DNA of 64,000 nucleotides from Corynebacterium sputi DSM 45148 (GTDB lineage: Bacteria > Actinomycetota > Actinomycetes > Mycobacteriales > Mycobacteriaceae). Below are positions 19,021 through 28,424 of the stretch, one piece after another (the first letter of the stretch is position 1; each line of letters begins with the position of its first letter). The position numbers and the translations under genes were made by a program. Location of the stretch: assembly GCF_000427865.1 (NCBI RefSeq), contig NZ_ATYV01000002.1, forward strand, positions 1 through 64,000, read 5' to 3'. The notes beneath the pieces are model-generated. The model ran no database searches and was not told the DNA's origin. It saw only the letters and a list, made by a program, of their open reading frames with translations.

Positions 19021-19881
19021 ATGAGCACAATAAGAAGCCTGCTCGAGGAGTCGTCGATCCGTCTCGACGCCCCTGCCGAGAACTGGCAGGAAGCAATCAC
19101 CGTCGCCGGTGAGATTCTAGAGAAATCAGGGGCCACTGATGCTCCGTACACGCAGTCGATGATCGACAACGTCCTGGAAAATGGCCCGTACATCGTGGTC
19201 GCTCCAGGCTTTGCTTTCGCGCACGCGCGCCCGGATGAGTCGGTCCATCGCACGGCGATGTCATGGGTGCGGCTCGCTGAGCCGGTGGAGTTCGGCCACA
19301 AGCGCAATGACCCGGTCACCCTGGTTCTGGCGCTCGCGGCCACCGACGCCAAAGCCCACACCCAGGCAATGGGCGAATTGGCTAAGGTCCTGGCCAATCC
19401 GCAGAAGCGACAGCAACTCGACACTGCTGCCACGCCCGCGGAAGTCCTCGACATCTTCGGTGCAGTCGAGGCTCAACAGACGAAAGAAGAGGCCGAAGTA
19501 GCAGAGGCGAAGAAGGCCCAGAGCACTGAAGATGTGGGGTCCGGTAGTGGGGTTGGGGGTGGGGAGAAGAGGACGTCGGGAAGCACGCGTTCTTCTAAGA
19601 ACCACATCCTGACCGTGTGCGGCAATGGACTGGGCACGTCACTGTTCCTGAAAAACACGCTGGAGCAGGTGCTCAAGGACTGGGGCTGGGGCTCCTACCT
19701 CAGCGTCGAAGCCACCGACACCATCTCCGCGAAGGGCAAAGCCAAGGACGCGGACTTCATCCTCACCTCTGGGGAAATCGCCCGCGCCCTCGGAGATCTG
19801 GGAGTTCCGGTCTACGTCATCGAGAACTTCTCAGATCCACTCGAACTCGACACGGCTCTCCGCGAGCTTTACGACGTCTGA
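19021..19881 (+). CDS. PTS ascorbate-family EIIA-EIIB fusion protein
   Basis: A 286-residue phosphocarrier. The N-terminal EIIA domain (about 1-150) has the phospho-histidine in GFAFAHARP at His68. A charged Glu/Lys/Gly linker (155-192) leads to the EIIB domain (195-286), with the phospho-cysteine in CGNGLGTS at Cys200. It relays phosphate from HPr to sugar carried by the IIC protein encoded 30 bp downstream. In E. coli these are separate proteins, UlaC and UlaB. No strong ribosome-binding site precedes the ATG, but TATCCT lies six bases upstream, so a leaderless start is plausible. No ascorbate catabolic gene is nearby, so the sugar is uncertain. Confidence 0.88.
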   Translation: MSTIRSLLEESSIRLDAPAENWQEAITVAGEILEKSGATDAPYTQSMIDNVLENGPYIVVAPGFAFAHARPDESVHRTAMSWVRLAEPVEFGHKRNDPVTLVLALAATDAKAHTQAMGELAKVLANPQKRQQLDTAATPAEVLDIFGAVEAQQTKEEAEVAEAKKAQSTEDVGSGSGVGGGEKRTSGSTRSSKNHILTVCGNGLGTSLFLKNTLEQVLKDWGWGSYLSVEATDTISAKGKAKDADFILTSGEIARALGDLGVPVYVIENFSDPLELDTALRELYDV

Positions 19882-19910
19882 TCACCGTCCCCACAGAACA
19901 GGACTGAACA

Positions 19911-21500
19911 ATGGACTGGCTCATTGCCATCGCGGAGTTCCTCGTCAACGAGATTCTCTCCGTACCCGCATTCCTCATCGGTATTATCACCGCCGTCGGC
20001 CTCATGGCCTTGAAGAAATCCACTGGTCAAGTGCTCGGTGGCGCCATCAAGGCGACACTGGGCTTCTTGCTGGTCGGCGCTGGCGCGACACTGGTGGTCA
20101 ATTCACTTGAACCACTGGGCATCATGATCGAGGGCGCCACCGGCATGCACGGCGTCATCCCCACTAACGAAGCGATCGCCGGTATCGCCCAGGCGCAATA
20201 CGGCTCGCAAGTCGCCTGGCTGATGATCGCTGGCTTCGCGGTGAGCCTCATTCTTGCCCGGTTTACGCCGCTGAGTTACGTGTTCCTGACCGGCCACCAC
20301 GTGCTGTTCATGGCCACGATGCTCACGATTATTCTTGCGACCAGCGGTTATGAAGGCTGGGTCACCGTTACCGTCGGCGCGATCGTGCTTGGCGTGATGA
20401 TGGTGTCGCTGCCGGCACTCGCGCATCCGTGGACCAGGAAAATCACCGGCGACGACTCCATTGCCATCGGACACTTCGGCACTGCCGGGTATATCGCATC
20501 CGGTGCGGTCGGCAAGGTCGTGGGCAAAAACTCCCGTTCCACCGAGGACCTGAAACTGCCCGAAGGCCTGCGCTTCCTGCGCGATTCGATGGTCTCAACC
20601 GCGCTGTCAATGGTTCTGATGTACCTCGTGCTCGCAATTCTGTTCCTAGTTCGTGCAGGCTCCGACGAGGCTTTTACTGCCTTCGAGGATGGCGCCACTA
20701 GCGTTGGTAACTACCTGATGCAGTCCGCGACCCAGGGTCTTGAGTTCGGTGTCGCTGTGGCCGTCATCCTCTTCGGTGTCCGTACCATCCTGGGTGAGCT
20801 CGTCCCGGCGTTCCAGGGCATTGCCAAGAAGTTCGTCCCCGGTGCGATTCCGTCGCTGGATGCTCCGATCGTGTTCCCCTTCGCCCAGAACGCCGTGCTC
20901 ATCGGCTTCGTCTCGTCCTTCATCGGAGGCCTGGCTGGCCTGGTGCTGCTGAGCCTCTGGCTGAACCCGGCCTTTGGTGCAGCCCTGATCCTGCCGGGTC
21001 TGGTGCCGCACTTCTTCACCGGTGGTGCCGCAGGTGTCTACGGAAATGCGACCGGTGGCCGCCGAGGTGCCGTGCTTGGTGCCTTCGTCAACGGCATCAT
21101 CATCACGATTCTTCCGGCGTTCCTCGTGCTGGTCCTTGGCACCTTCGGCGAAGAGAACACCACCTTCGGTGATGCTGACTTCGGTTGGATGGGCATCCTC
21201 GTTGGTGTCGGATCCCGGGCCCAGGGTGCAGTTGGCATCGCAATCGTCTTGGCCATCGCTCTGGTGCTATTCCTCCTGGCCGTGCTGGTCCAGAAGAAGC
21301 TTGTCGACGGCAACTGGGACCCCGCCCCGGGCCACGGCGCCACGTACGGCGATGACGCCAAGATGGAAGCCATGACCGGTGTCGACGCCGCCGACGGAGG
21401 CCGAGGCTCCACCGGCGGTGGACTAGCCACCAAGGCGTACCCGAAGATCGCCCCGCCAAAGGGAGCCCCCACTCCCCCGCCTCCGCCGAGCCGAAACTGA
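19911..21500 (+). CDS. PTS ascorbate-family transporter EIIC (UlaA-like)
   Basis: A 529-residue membrane permease of the UlaA family. FLVNEILSVPAFLIGIITAVGLMALKK at the N-terminus and GASIMIEG-like motifs (EGATGMHGVIPTNEAIAGIAQAQYG) are typical. It carries ascorbate or a similar acid sugar across the membrane while EIIB phosphorylates it. The last ~70 residues form a cytoplasmic tail ending in a Pro-rich stretch (PPKGAPTPPPPPS). It follows the IIAB gene by 29 bp in the same operon. A long inverted repeat starts 15 bp after the stop. Confidence 0.9.
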   Translation: MDWLIAIAEFLVNEILSVPAFLIGIITAVGLMALKKSTGQVLGGAIKATLGFLLVGAGATLVVNSLEPLGIMIEGATGMHGVIPTNEAIAGIAQAQYGSQVAWLMIAGFAVSLILARFTPLSYVFLTGHHVLFMATMLTIILATSGYEGWVTVTVGAIVLGVMMVSLPALAHPWTRKITGDDSIAIGHFGTAGYIASGAVGKVVGKNSRSTEDLKLPEGLRFLRDSMVSTALSMVLMYLVLAILFLVRAGSDEAFTAFEDGATSVGNYLMQSATQGLEFGVAVAVILFGVRTILGELVPAFQGIAKKFVPGAIPSLDAPIVFPFAQNAVLIGFVSSFIGGLAGLVLLSLWLNPAFGAALILPGLVPHFFTGGAAGVYGNATGGRRGAVLGAFVNGIIITILPAFLVLVLGTFGEENTTFGDADFGWMGILVGVGSRAQGAVGIAIVLAIALVLFLLAVLVQKKLVDGNWDPAPGHGATYGDDAKMEAMTGVDAADGGRGSTGGGLATKAYPKIAPPKGAPTPPPPPSRN

Positions 21501-21509
21501 TCTGGCGAT

Positions 21510-21689
21510 TTAACCGAGCGGGACTCCACCCACACCCCAGGAGTCCCGCTCGATCTCGTTGATGGTCACCCACACCGAGCTTTCCTTTTTACCGCTGACC
21601 TCTGCGTAGACCTTGGTCACCGACTCGATGATGGCTTTCTTCTGCTCGGCGTCGAGGCCCGGAGTCTGGGAAATCTGGATCAGCGGCAT
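21510..21689 (-). CDS. 4-oxalocrotonate tautomerase family protein
   Basis: A 59-residue protein on the minus strand. It starts MPLIQISQTPGLDAEQKKAII, giving the catalytic N-terminal proline after Met removal, and contains VTINEIERDSWGVGG, a conserved 4-OT segment. The family forms small hexameric tautomerases. AAGGAC lies upstream of the ATG at 21689. The 3' end of the gene is built into a 13-bp inverted repeat. It converges on the PTS permease gene. Confidence 0.85.
   Translation of the reverse strand: MPLIQISQTPGLDAEQKKAIIESVTKVYAEVSGKKESSVWVTINEIERDSWGVGGVPLG
21515..21552. terminator. 13-bp inverted repeat between PTS and tautomerase genes
   Basis: CGAGCGGGACTCC (21515-21527) and GGAGTCCCGCTCG (21540-21552) are perfect complements with a 12-base loop. 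The structure lies inside the 3' end of the tautomerase gene and just after the PTS IIC stop. No long T-tract follows on the plus strand; on the minus strand GGTTAAAT follows. It probably limits read-through between convergent genes. Confidence 0.5.
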
Positions 21690-21745
21690 GGTGGGTCCTT
21701 CCGAAGGTTGCTACCTGGTTCAGGACACCACTGTAGTTCAGGCCG

Positions 21746-24571
21746 TCACAGCGCTCTGACCAATTCCGCCAGCGCGATTTCATCGCGGTGGTTCAGGCGG
21801 GCGACGGTCTTTCGCCTCGCGACGCCCTCCTCCAGACCCAACGCTTCATTGACCTGCACGATCGGATCAATGCCGTCAGTCGGCTCAAGCCCCATCAGGT
21901 TCAGGACTTCTTCGGAGCCGTCCAGCCCCTCAATGCGAGCCGGCGCCGGGATCACATCGAAGTCTTCACCGAACTTCAGCCAGACGCGGTCTCCTGCCTC
22001 GCAGCCGAGATCTTCCAGGTAGCGGCGGTACGAAGAGACCTGAGCGTTGCTCGATTTCCATGCCACGGTCTGAGTTCCCAATCGACCATCGAGATCCACC
22101 GATCCACCATGTGCAAGGCCGTACATCCCAGTTAGCGCCAGTGGAACGGGCATCCCGGAGCCGCGTAGGTTGTCGACATTCACCTTGGTCAGTAGGTGCC
22201 ACACGCCCTCTCGCATGTACAAGTTTCGGGTGTCCTCGGGAACGGTGTCGCTGGTGACCTCCCCAACGTGGAACTTGACTACGCCGTCCTCAATCTGGAA
22301 CTCATACCCGCTCGCGTAGCTCCTCATTGAGGATCCGGAGACACCGAACGTCTCCGCTTCTGCCAGGAGCGATTCGAGTGAGACTCCGTCATCGTCGGAC
22401 TGCTCGATACGGCGCACGATGAGGTCGCGGATTCCAGTCCACTCCTCCATCTCCCATTCGGCCAGAGCCCAAGTGTCGGCTGCGCATCGATAGACACCGT
22501 CGTAGATACCAAGCGAATTCGAGAGTGCCCGAACCGAACCGCCCGGCATTAACTCGTGCAGTTCGGCGAGCGTCAGCGGCTGCCCTGCCAGTGACAATTC
22601 CGTGGCCGCTCGAGCTCCAATGGTGCTCTGACGGACCAGCACATTGCCACCACGAACCTCATGGCCTAGTTGCTCCGTTAGCCAATCAATGAGCAGGTCA
22701 GGGTCTACATCCGTGCCCTCGTGAATCTTCTCTAGTTCGGCGATACCGTATTCGTTTACGGCGTCGGAAACTGCTGACGAGATCGCATCGTCCACTCCGG
22801 TCAGCACAACCCAACGGTCGACGATCGACCACCGAGGCTCCCGCTGGAATTTCTCGAGGAACCGCCACAGCGGCACCTCCGTCTCGGGGATGAGATTCTC
22901 CACACCAGGATGATGCTCAATCACCATCGACCACTGCTGGAGCTTCCCGACGGTCCCAACGATCTCGTCATGGATCTCTTCAGTATCCAACGATAAAAGC
23001 TGGTCTATAAGGGGCTTCTCCAGCTGTCGAACGCGTTCCCTCGTGACTCCGAAGCGGTTGCCGAGTTCATCGAGGGTTTCTCCCCCGATGATTCGGTCAA
23101 GGAAAATCCCGCGATAACGATCATCCTGTCCGAGGATCTTCGAGATTTCGAAGGCTGTCTGCCAGTAGATATCGAAATCGTCAGTGACCGGAGGTGCCGC
23201 CGGGCGTGGTGCAGGAGCATCCAGCGCTTCTTGAACCACCGCCTCAACGATCGACTGGAGCCGTACCGCCCCGACTCCCCGAATCGCGGAGAGGTCGTCA
23301 GCAGATGCGGACAGGACCGGTGCATGGGTGTTGATCCAGCGGCGAACGGGGGCGGATCCGGTGGGGACGCCGTCGGGAAGCTGTGTTGGGTCCAGCACTG
23401 GAGACATCGTGTGCAGTGGTGCAGTAGCGAAGTAGGAGACCCAGGTGGCGGCGATGTGTCCGGTGTCGTCGTTATCGAGATCGAACTCTGAAAGCCACGG
23501 GAACACCGTGGTCACCGCGGCCGCGGATGTCACCTCGGCGGGAGCATCCACAGACGGCAGATCCTCAGGAGTTACTGGTCTAGCGGTATCTGCCGTTCGT
23601 GCCAGAAGCCTTGAGAAAGAGACCTCGTCGATGACGGGCACACCGAGCTCACGTGCCGTCGCAGCGGCTGCACCAATGGGTTCGCCGTGAGCGGTAACGA
23701 GACACACCACCTCAACACTGAGGTCTGTACGGAGCAGGCCCGCGGCACTGATCCTGCGATCCCACTCCTCACGCGGATAAGCAGTCGCACCGTGAAAGGC
23801 GATGCGGTCATTGCGGTGAAGGGTGATGTCGGAGTGGTCGTCGGATAGCAAAAGCGTGACGACGGTCCCTTCCTCAACCCCTAGCTGCCTCGCCACCGCG
23901 AGGAGATGATTGTGCTCAGCCTCGGTGACCCGGCCGTCTTCCCAAGCATCCACGGCGACGCGGCGCACGAAGATGTCGTGGAGGGCACCGGCATCATCGG
24001 CGGATACTCCGTGCTCTCGGGCAGTGCGGGCGAGAGCCTCGGATTCACTGCCGTCGAGAATCCCATCGTCAAATGCCTCTCGAAGCAGGCCTAGGTACTC
24101 CTCGATGCCCTCTGGTGTCACTGGAGAGCCCTCGGAAACAACCGGTTGCTCAGCGCTGTGGCGAGGGGCTGATGTGGTGTGGCCTCCACCAATCAACGAG
24201 GCCAATTCTTCTGCTCGCCCCGCCACATTTTCCTCAGTGAGAAAGTCGTCCAGGTCATCCTCAGCAGAGCCGCCAGCGGAGATGAGCACATCCTCAGCGG
24301 TCAGCGCAGACCACTCAATTCCGTTGTCCCGCAGGCTATCCACCAGAACGCTAAGGACCTCTGTGGAGCCGTGGAGGAGCACGCTATGGCCGTCGAGAAG
24401 CGACCCGATGCGCTCCACTGCCTGACCAAAATCCTGCACTCCAAGAGTGATCGACTGCGGCTCCCGGCCGACGCGCAGCAGCGCGACATCGGCGAAATAC
24501 CGGAGGGATCGCTCGGGAACCTCCTCCGCAACGAGGATGACGGTTCGGGGCTCTGCCACAGCGAGACTCAC
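21746..24571 (-). CDS. Large BRCT / sigma-70 region 4-like DNA-binding protein
   Basis: About 941 residues. In order: an N-terminal domain (1-100) without assignment; a TerB-like helical segment (about 155-230, FDDGILDGSESEALA); a BRCT domain (about 250-325, DRIAFHGATAYPREEWDRRI to VPVIDEVSFSRLL); a helix-hairpin-helix (about 427-450, LSAIRGVGAVRLQSI); and a helix-turn-helix nearly identical to sigma-70 region 4.2 (about 498-517, TLDELGNRFGVTRERVRQLE). The C-terminal half is unassigned, with several winged-helix-like stretches. It lacks sigma region 2, so it is not a complete sigma factor. Start GTG 24571 has GGAGG five bases upstream; an earlier ATG at 24664 would overlap the pyc promoter region. 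It is divergent from pyc. Confidence 0.75.
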   Translation of the reverse strand: MSLAVAEPRTVILVAEEVPERSLRYFADVALLRVGREPQSITLGVQDFGQAVERIGSLLDGHSVLLHGSTEVLSVLVDSLRDNGIEWSALTAEDVLISAGGSAEDDLDDFLTEENVAGRAEELASLIGGGHTTSAPRHSAEQPVVSEGSPVTPEGIEEYLGLLREAFDDGILDGSESEALARTAREHGVSADDAGALHDIFVRRVAVDAWEDGRVTEAEHNHLLAVARQLGVEEGTVVTLLLSDDHSDITLHRNDRIAFHGATAYPREEWDRRISAAGLLRTDLSVEVVCLVTAHGEPIGAAAATARELGVPVIDEVSFSRLLARTADTARPVTPEDLPSVDAPAEVTSAAAVTTVFPWLSEFDLDNDDTGHIAATWVSYFATAPLHTMSPVLDPTQLPDGVPTGSAPVRRWINTHAPVLSASADDLSAIRGVGAVRLQSIVEAVVQEALDAPAPRPAAPPVTDDFDIYWQTAFEISKILGQDDRYRGIFLDRIIGGETLDELGNRFGVTRERVRQLEKPLIDQLLSLDTEEIHDEIVGTVGKLQQWSMVIEHHPGVENLIPETEVPLWRFLEKFQREPRWSIVDRWVVLTGVDDAISSAVSDAVNEYGIAELEKIHEGTDVDPDLLIDWLTEQLGHEVRGGNVLVRQSTIGARAATELSLAGQPLTLAELHELMPGGSVRALSNSLGIYDGVYRCAADTWALAEWEMEEWTGIRDLIVRRIEQSDDDGVSLESLLAEAETFGVSGSSMRSYASGYEFQIEDGVVKFHVGEVTSDTVPEDTRNLYMREGVWHLLTKVNVDNLRGSGMPVPLALTGMYGLAHGGSVDLDGRLGTQTVAWKSSNAQVSSYRRYLEDLGCEAGDRVWLKFGEDFDVIPAPARIEGLDGSEEVLNLMGLEPTDGIDPIVQVNEALGLEEGVARRKTVARLNHRDEIALAELVRAL

Positions 24572-24717
24572 AGGACCTCCAGGTGAGGGCGACTTCAGAC
24601 AACCGTTCCAGAATAACCCTCGCCCAGGCACGCACAACGCCCCGCCTTCTGAGACCCATGTCACACCGAAACTGAACTATTGTGCAGAGTGACCTAAGTA
24701 CCTCTTTAGGAGACACC

Positions 24718-27700
24718 ATGACGACACCTTCGTTACCGACGTTCCAGAAGATCCTCGTCGCCAACCGTGGCGAAATCGCCGTCCGTGCTTTCCGCGCGGC
24801 CGTGGAAACCGGCGCCAAGACAGTGGCCGTGTACCCGCGTGAGGATCGTTCCTCGTTCCACCGTTCGTTTGCATCACAGGCAGTTCGGATCGGCGAGGAG
24901 GGAGCGCCAGTAAAGGCGTACCTGAACGTCAGCGAGATCATCCGTGCCGCAGAGGATTCCGGAGCCGACGCGATCTACCCCGGTTACGGATTTCTCTCGG
25001 AGAACGCTGCTCTTGCCCGGGCCTGCGCAGAGCATGGCATCACCTTTATTGGCCCGCGCCCAGAGACCCTGGATCTGACCGGCGACAAAGCCCGTGCTGT
25101 CGCCGCCGCTCGAGAAGCCGGCCTGCCGACGCTGTCTGAGACCGCACCGACGAAGGACGTCGACAAACTTGTTGCTGCTGCCGACGGCCAGACCTACCCA
25201 CTGTTCGTGAAGGCGGTTGCCGGAGGTGGCGGGCGTGGCATGAGGTTCATTCCCAATGTCGAGGAACTGCCGTCTCTGGCCGCGGAGGCATCTCGCGAGG
25301 CAGAAGCAGCATTCGGCGACGCCCGTGTCTACATCGAGCGCGCAGTGATCAACCCGCAGCACATCGAGGTACAGATCCTGGGTGACCACGAGGGCAACAT
25401 CGTGCACCTCTTCGAGCGCGACTGCTCTCTGCAGCGCCGCCACCAGAAGGTCGTGGAAATCGCACCTGCTCAGCACTTGGACCCGAAGCTGCGTGAGCAG
25501 ATCTGCGCGGACGCCGTGGCTTTCTGTGAGTCGATCAATTATGTCGGCGCCGGCACCGTTGAATTCCTCGTCGACGAAGAAGGCAACCACGTCTTCATCG
25601 AAATGAACCCCCGCATCCAGGTCGAGCACACTGTCACTGAAGAGGTCACGCAGGTTGACCTGGTGAAGGCGCAAATGGCCATCGCTGCCGGCGCCACCCT
25701 GGCGGATCTGGGGCTGTCCCAGGACACGATCGAGACTTATGGGGCGGCGCTGCAGTGCCGCATCACCACCGAGGATCCCTCCAACGGGTTCCGCCCGGAT
25801 ACCGGCACGATCACTGCGTACCGCTCCCCCGGCGGCGCAGGTGTTCGCCTCGATGGTGCTGCATCCCTCGGCGGCGAGATCACTGCCCACTTCGACTCGA
25901 TGCTGGTCAAGATGACGTGTCGTGGGCCGGATTTCGCCACTGCCGTGCTGCGCGCACAGCGAGCCCTGGCAGAGTTCACTGTCTCCGGGGTTGCGACCAA
26001 CATCGGTTTCCTGCGCGCACTACTTCGCGAACCGGACTTCCAAAATGAGCGCATCGCCACCTCTTTCATCGCCGAGCACCCGTGGCTGTTGCAGGCTCCG
26101 CCCGCCGATGATGAGCCGAGCCGTCTGCTCGACTACCTCGCCGACGTGACGGTCAACCGCCCCCACGGCGAGCGCCCCAATGTGGCGTCGCCACACCGCA
26201 AGCTTCCGGACGTCTCCAGCGACAAACTCCCCCGCGGCTCCCGCGACCTCCTCAAGCAGGTGGGTCCGAAGAAGTTCGCCGAGCACCTGCGCGAGCAGAA
26301 GGCTCTTGCTGTCACTGACACGACGTTCCGCGATGCGCACCAGTCACTGCTGGCCACGCGGGTGCGATCGTCTGCGCTTGTCGACGCCGCCTCCGCCGCC
26401 GCACGCCTGACTCCGGAACTTCTTTCCGTCGAGGCCTGGGGCGGCGCCACCTACGATGTTGCTCTGCGCTTCCTCCACGAGGACCCGTGGGCGCGCCTGG
26501 ATGCGATCCGTCAGGCCATGCCGAACATCAACATTCAGATGCTGCTTCGCGGGCGCAATACCGTCGGCTACACGCCGTATCCGGATGTCGTCGCTCGCAG
26601 TTTTGTGCGCGAGGCAGCCGACTCCGGCGTCGATATCTTCCGCATCTTCGATGCGCTTAACGACGTCTCCCAGATGCGCACCGCCATCGACGCAGTCCTG
26701 GAGACTGACACCACAGTGGCTGAGGTCGCGATGGCCTACTCCGGAAATCTCCTAGATCCGGCCGAGGACCTCTACACGCTGGATTACTACCTGAAGTTGG
26801 CAGGGGAAATTGTCGAAACCGGCGCCCACGTCTTGGCTATCAAGGACATGGCAGGTCTGTTGCGTCCGGCAGCAGCCTCGAAGTTGGTCACCGAGTTGCG
26901 TCGTAACTTCGATCTGCCGGTACACATCCATACGCACGACACCGCTGGCGGTCAGCTGGCCACCTACCTGGCGGCAGCGAACGCTGGTGCCGACGCCGTC
27001 GATGGCGCCTCCGCTCCTCTCTCCGGCACAACCTCTCAGCCTTCACTGTCGGCGATTGTCGCGGCGTTCGCCCACACCTGGCGCGACACCGGGCTGTCGT
27101 TGAAGGCTGTTGGTGACATGGAGCCGTACTGGGAGGCGGTCCGTCAGCTCTACGCACCGTTCGAGTCCGGAACTCCGGGTCCGACCGGTCGTGTCTACCG
27201 ACACGAGATCCCCGGCGGTCAGCTCTCGAACCTGCGCACCCAGGCAGTGGCACTTGGTCTCGACGACCGCTTCGAGTTGATCGAAGACGCCTACGCCGGA
27301 GTCAACGAACTGCTCGGACGCCCGACCAAGGTCACTCCGTCGTCCAAGGTCGTCGGCGACTTGGCTCTGCACTTGGTCGGCGCGGGTGTATCCGTCGATG
27401 ACTTCGCCGCCGACCCACAGCGCTACGACATCCCCGATTCTGTCACCGCCTTCCTGCGCGGTGAACTGGGAACCCCGCCCGGGGGCTGGCCCGAGGAACT
27501 TCGCGACAAAGCCCTGGCCGGCCGAGCCGCGGGCGCTCCCCGATTGGTCTCGATTCCGCAGGAGGAGGAAGCCCACCTCATCGGCGATGACAGTGCCAAC
27601 CGCCGCGCTACCCTGAGCCGTCTACTCTTCCCCAAGCAGGCCGAGGAGTTCGACGAACACCGCCGCCGCTTCGGTGACGTCTCCGTCCTCAACGACCGCA

Positions 27701-28131
27701 ATTTCTTCTATGGACTGCAAGAGGGCGAAGAAAACGTCATCCGCATCGCCGGGGAAACCCCGATGGTGGTCCGCTTGGACGCCGTCGGTGAGCCCGACGA
27801 CAAGGGAATGCGCCAGGTCGTGGCTAACGTCAATGGTCAGATTCGCCCGATCCGCGTGCGTGATCTCTCCGTCGAATCCGTCACCGCCACCGCAGAAAAG
27901 GCCGATCCTTCGGCCAAGGGTCATGTGGCAGCTCCGTTCGCCGGCACCGTCACGGTCAATGTCACCGAAGGCACCGAGGTGGAGGCCGGCGACGCCGTGG
28001 CAGTCATCGAAGCCATGAAGATGGAAGCAACGATCACCAGCCCGGTGGCCGGTGTCGTTGACCGCGTAGTTCTTACCCAGCCAACCAAGGTGGAGGGCGG
28101 AGATCTGCTGATCTCAGTCAAGCCCTCCTAA
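24718..28131 (+). CDS. pyc: Pyruvate carboxylase
   Basis: A 1137-residue single-chain pyruvate carboxylase that makes oxaloacetate from pyruvate, bicarbonate and ATP, the main anaplerotic step on sugars. The biotin carboxylase domain occupies about 1-460 (KILVANRGEIAVRAFRA; AGGGGRGMRF; EMNPRIQVEHTVTEEV). The carboxyltransferase domain covers about 530-830 (DTTFRDAHQSLLATRVR; FDALND; HTHDTAGG). The biotin domain at the end carries EAMKMEA, with biotinyl Lys near 1101. The ATG at 24718 has AGGAG five bases upstream. Length and sequence are close to the C. glutamicum enzyme. Confidence 0.97.
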   Translation: MTTPSLPTFQKILVANRGEIAVRAFRAAVETGAKTVAVYPREDRSSFHRSFASQAVRIGEEGAPVKAYLNVSEIIRAAEDSGADAIYPGYGFLSENAALARACAEHGITFIGPRPETLDLTGDKARAVAAAREAGLPTLSETAPTKDVDKLVAAADGQTYPLFVKAVAGGGGRGMRFIPNVEELPSLAAEASREAEAAFGDARVYIERAVINPQHIEVQILGDHEGNIVHLFERDCSLQRRHQKVVEIAPAQHLDPKLREQICADAVAFCESINYVGAGTVEFLVDEEGNHVFIEMNPRIQVEHTVTEEVTQVDLVKAQMAIAAGATLADLGLSQDTIETYGAALQCRITTEDPSNGFRPDTGTITAYRSPGGAGVRLDGAASLGGEITAHFDSMLVKMTCRGPDFATAVLRAQRALAEFTVSGVATNIGFLRALLREPDFQNERIATSFIAEHPWLLQAPPADDEPSRLLDYLADVTVNRPHGERPNVASPHRKLPDVSSDKLPRGSRDLLKQVGPKKFAEHLREQKALAVTDTTFRDAHQSLLATRVRSSALVDAASAAARLTPELLSVEAWGGATYDVALRFLHEDPWARLDAIRQAMPNINIQMLLRGRNTVGYTPYPDVVARSFVREAADSGVDIFRIFDALNDVSQMRTAIDAVLETDTTVAEVAMAYSGNLLDPAEDLYTLDYYLKLAGEIVETGAHVLAIKDMAGLLRPAAASKLVTELRRNFDLPVHIHTHDTAGGQLATYLAAANAGADAVDGASAPLSGTTSQPSLSAIVAAFAHTWRDTGLSLKAVGDMEPYWEAVRQLYAPFESGTPGPTGRVYRHEIPGGQLSNLRTQAVALGLDDRFELIEDAYAGVNELLGRPTKVTPSSKVVGDLALHLVGAGVSVDDFAADPQRYDIPDSVTAFLRGELGTPPGGWPEELRDKALAGRAAGAPRLVSIPQEEEAHLIGDDSANRRATLSRLLFPKQAEEFDEHRRRFGDVSVLNDRNFFYGLQEGEENVIRIAGETPMVVRLDAVGEPDDKGMRQVVANVNGQIRPIRVRDLSVESVTATAEKADPSAKGHVAAPFAGTVTVNVTEGTEVEAGDAVAVIEAMKMEATITSPVAGVVDRVVLTQPTKVEGGDLLISVKPS

Positions 28132-28177
28132 AAGCGGGCCCTGGGTCGGTGGTGACGACCTCGCTCGGTGGCAGCGA

Positions 28178-28260
28178 GTTACCCGGAGTGTTGCAATTTC
28201 GACGATTTTTTCCATGGATCTGCCTCTTTGCGAGGAAGTCATTGCAACATAGCGGGTAAC
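28178..28260 (+). other. Two-part inverted repeat downstream of pyc (possible structured RNA)
   Basis: GTTACCCG (28178-28185) and GTTGCAAT (28190-28197) pair with ATTGCAAC (28241-28248) and CGGGTAAC (28253-28260), leaving a symmetric four-base internal loop (GAGT/ATAG). The 43-base apical part contains CCTC/GAGG that can form a smaller hairpin. TTTT follows at 28261. This could be a terminator, a 3'-UTR element or a small RNA. No gene is visible here. Confidence 0.5.
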
Positions 28261-28336
28261 TTTTCCCATCCTGACCTGCGCCAATTCGTCACGTGACGAA
28301 TACTTGTACGGGCCTGGCATAGCATCGCCCCACGAA

Positions 28337-28379
28337 AAAGCCCGAGGGAACCATAGGAAACTAGGTTCACTCGGGCTTT
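28337..28379. terminator. Bidirectional terminator between pyc and PACE gene
   Basis: AAAGCCCGAG (28337-28346) pairs with CTCGGGCTTT (28370-28379), and GAACC (28348-28352) with GGTTC (28364-28368), interrupted by one mismatch. T-runs flank the structure on both strands. It serves both convergent genes. Confidence 0.85.
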
Positions 28380-28424
28380 CATGCTCTCGCCTCCCGACGC
28401 CATCTCAGCATCGGCAGCAAAGAT

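Noticed and set aside
21746..24664. Start of the BRCT/sigma-like protein at ATG 24664
   Set aside because: This adds 31 residues with no pattern and would overlap the divergent pyc promoter; GTG 24571 has a well-placed GGAGG.
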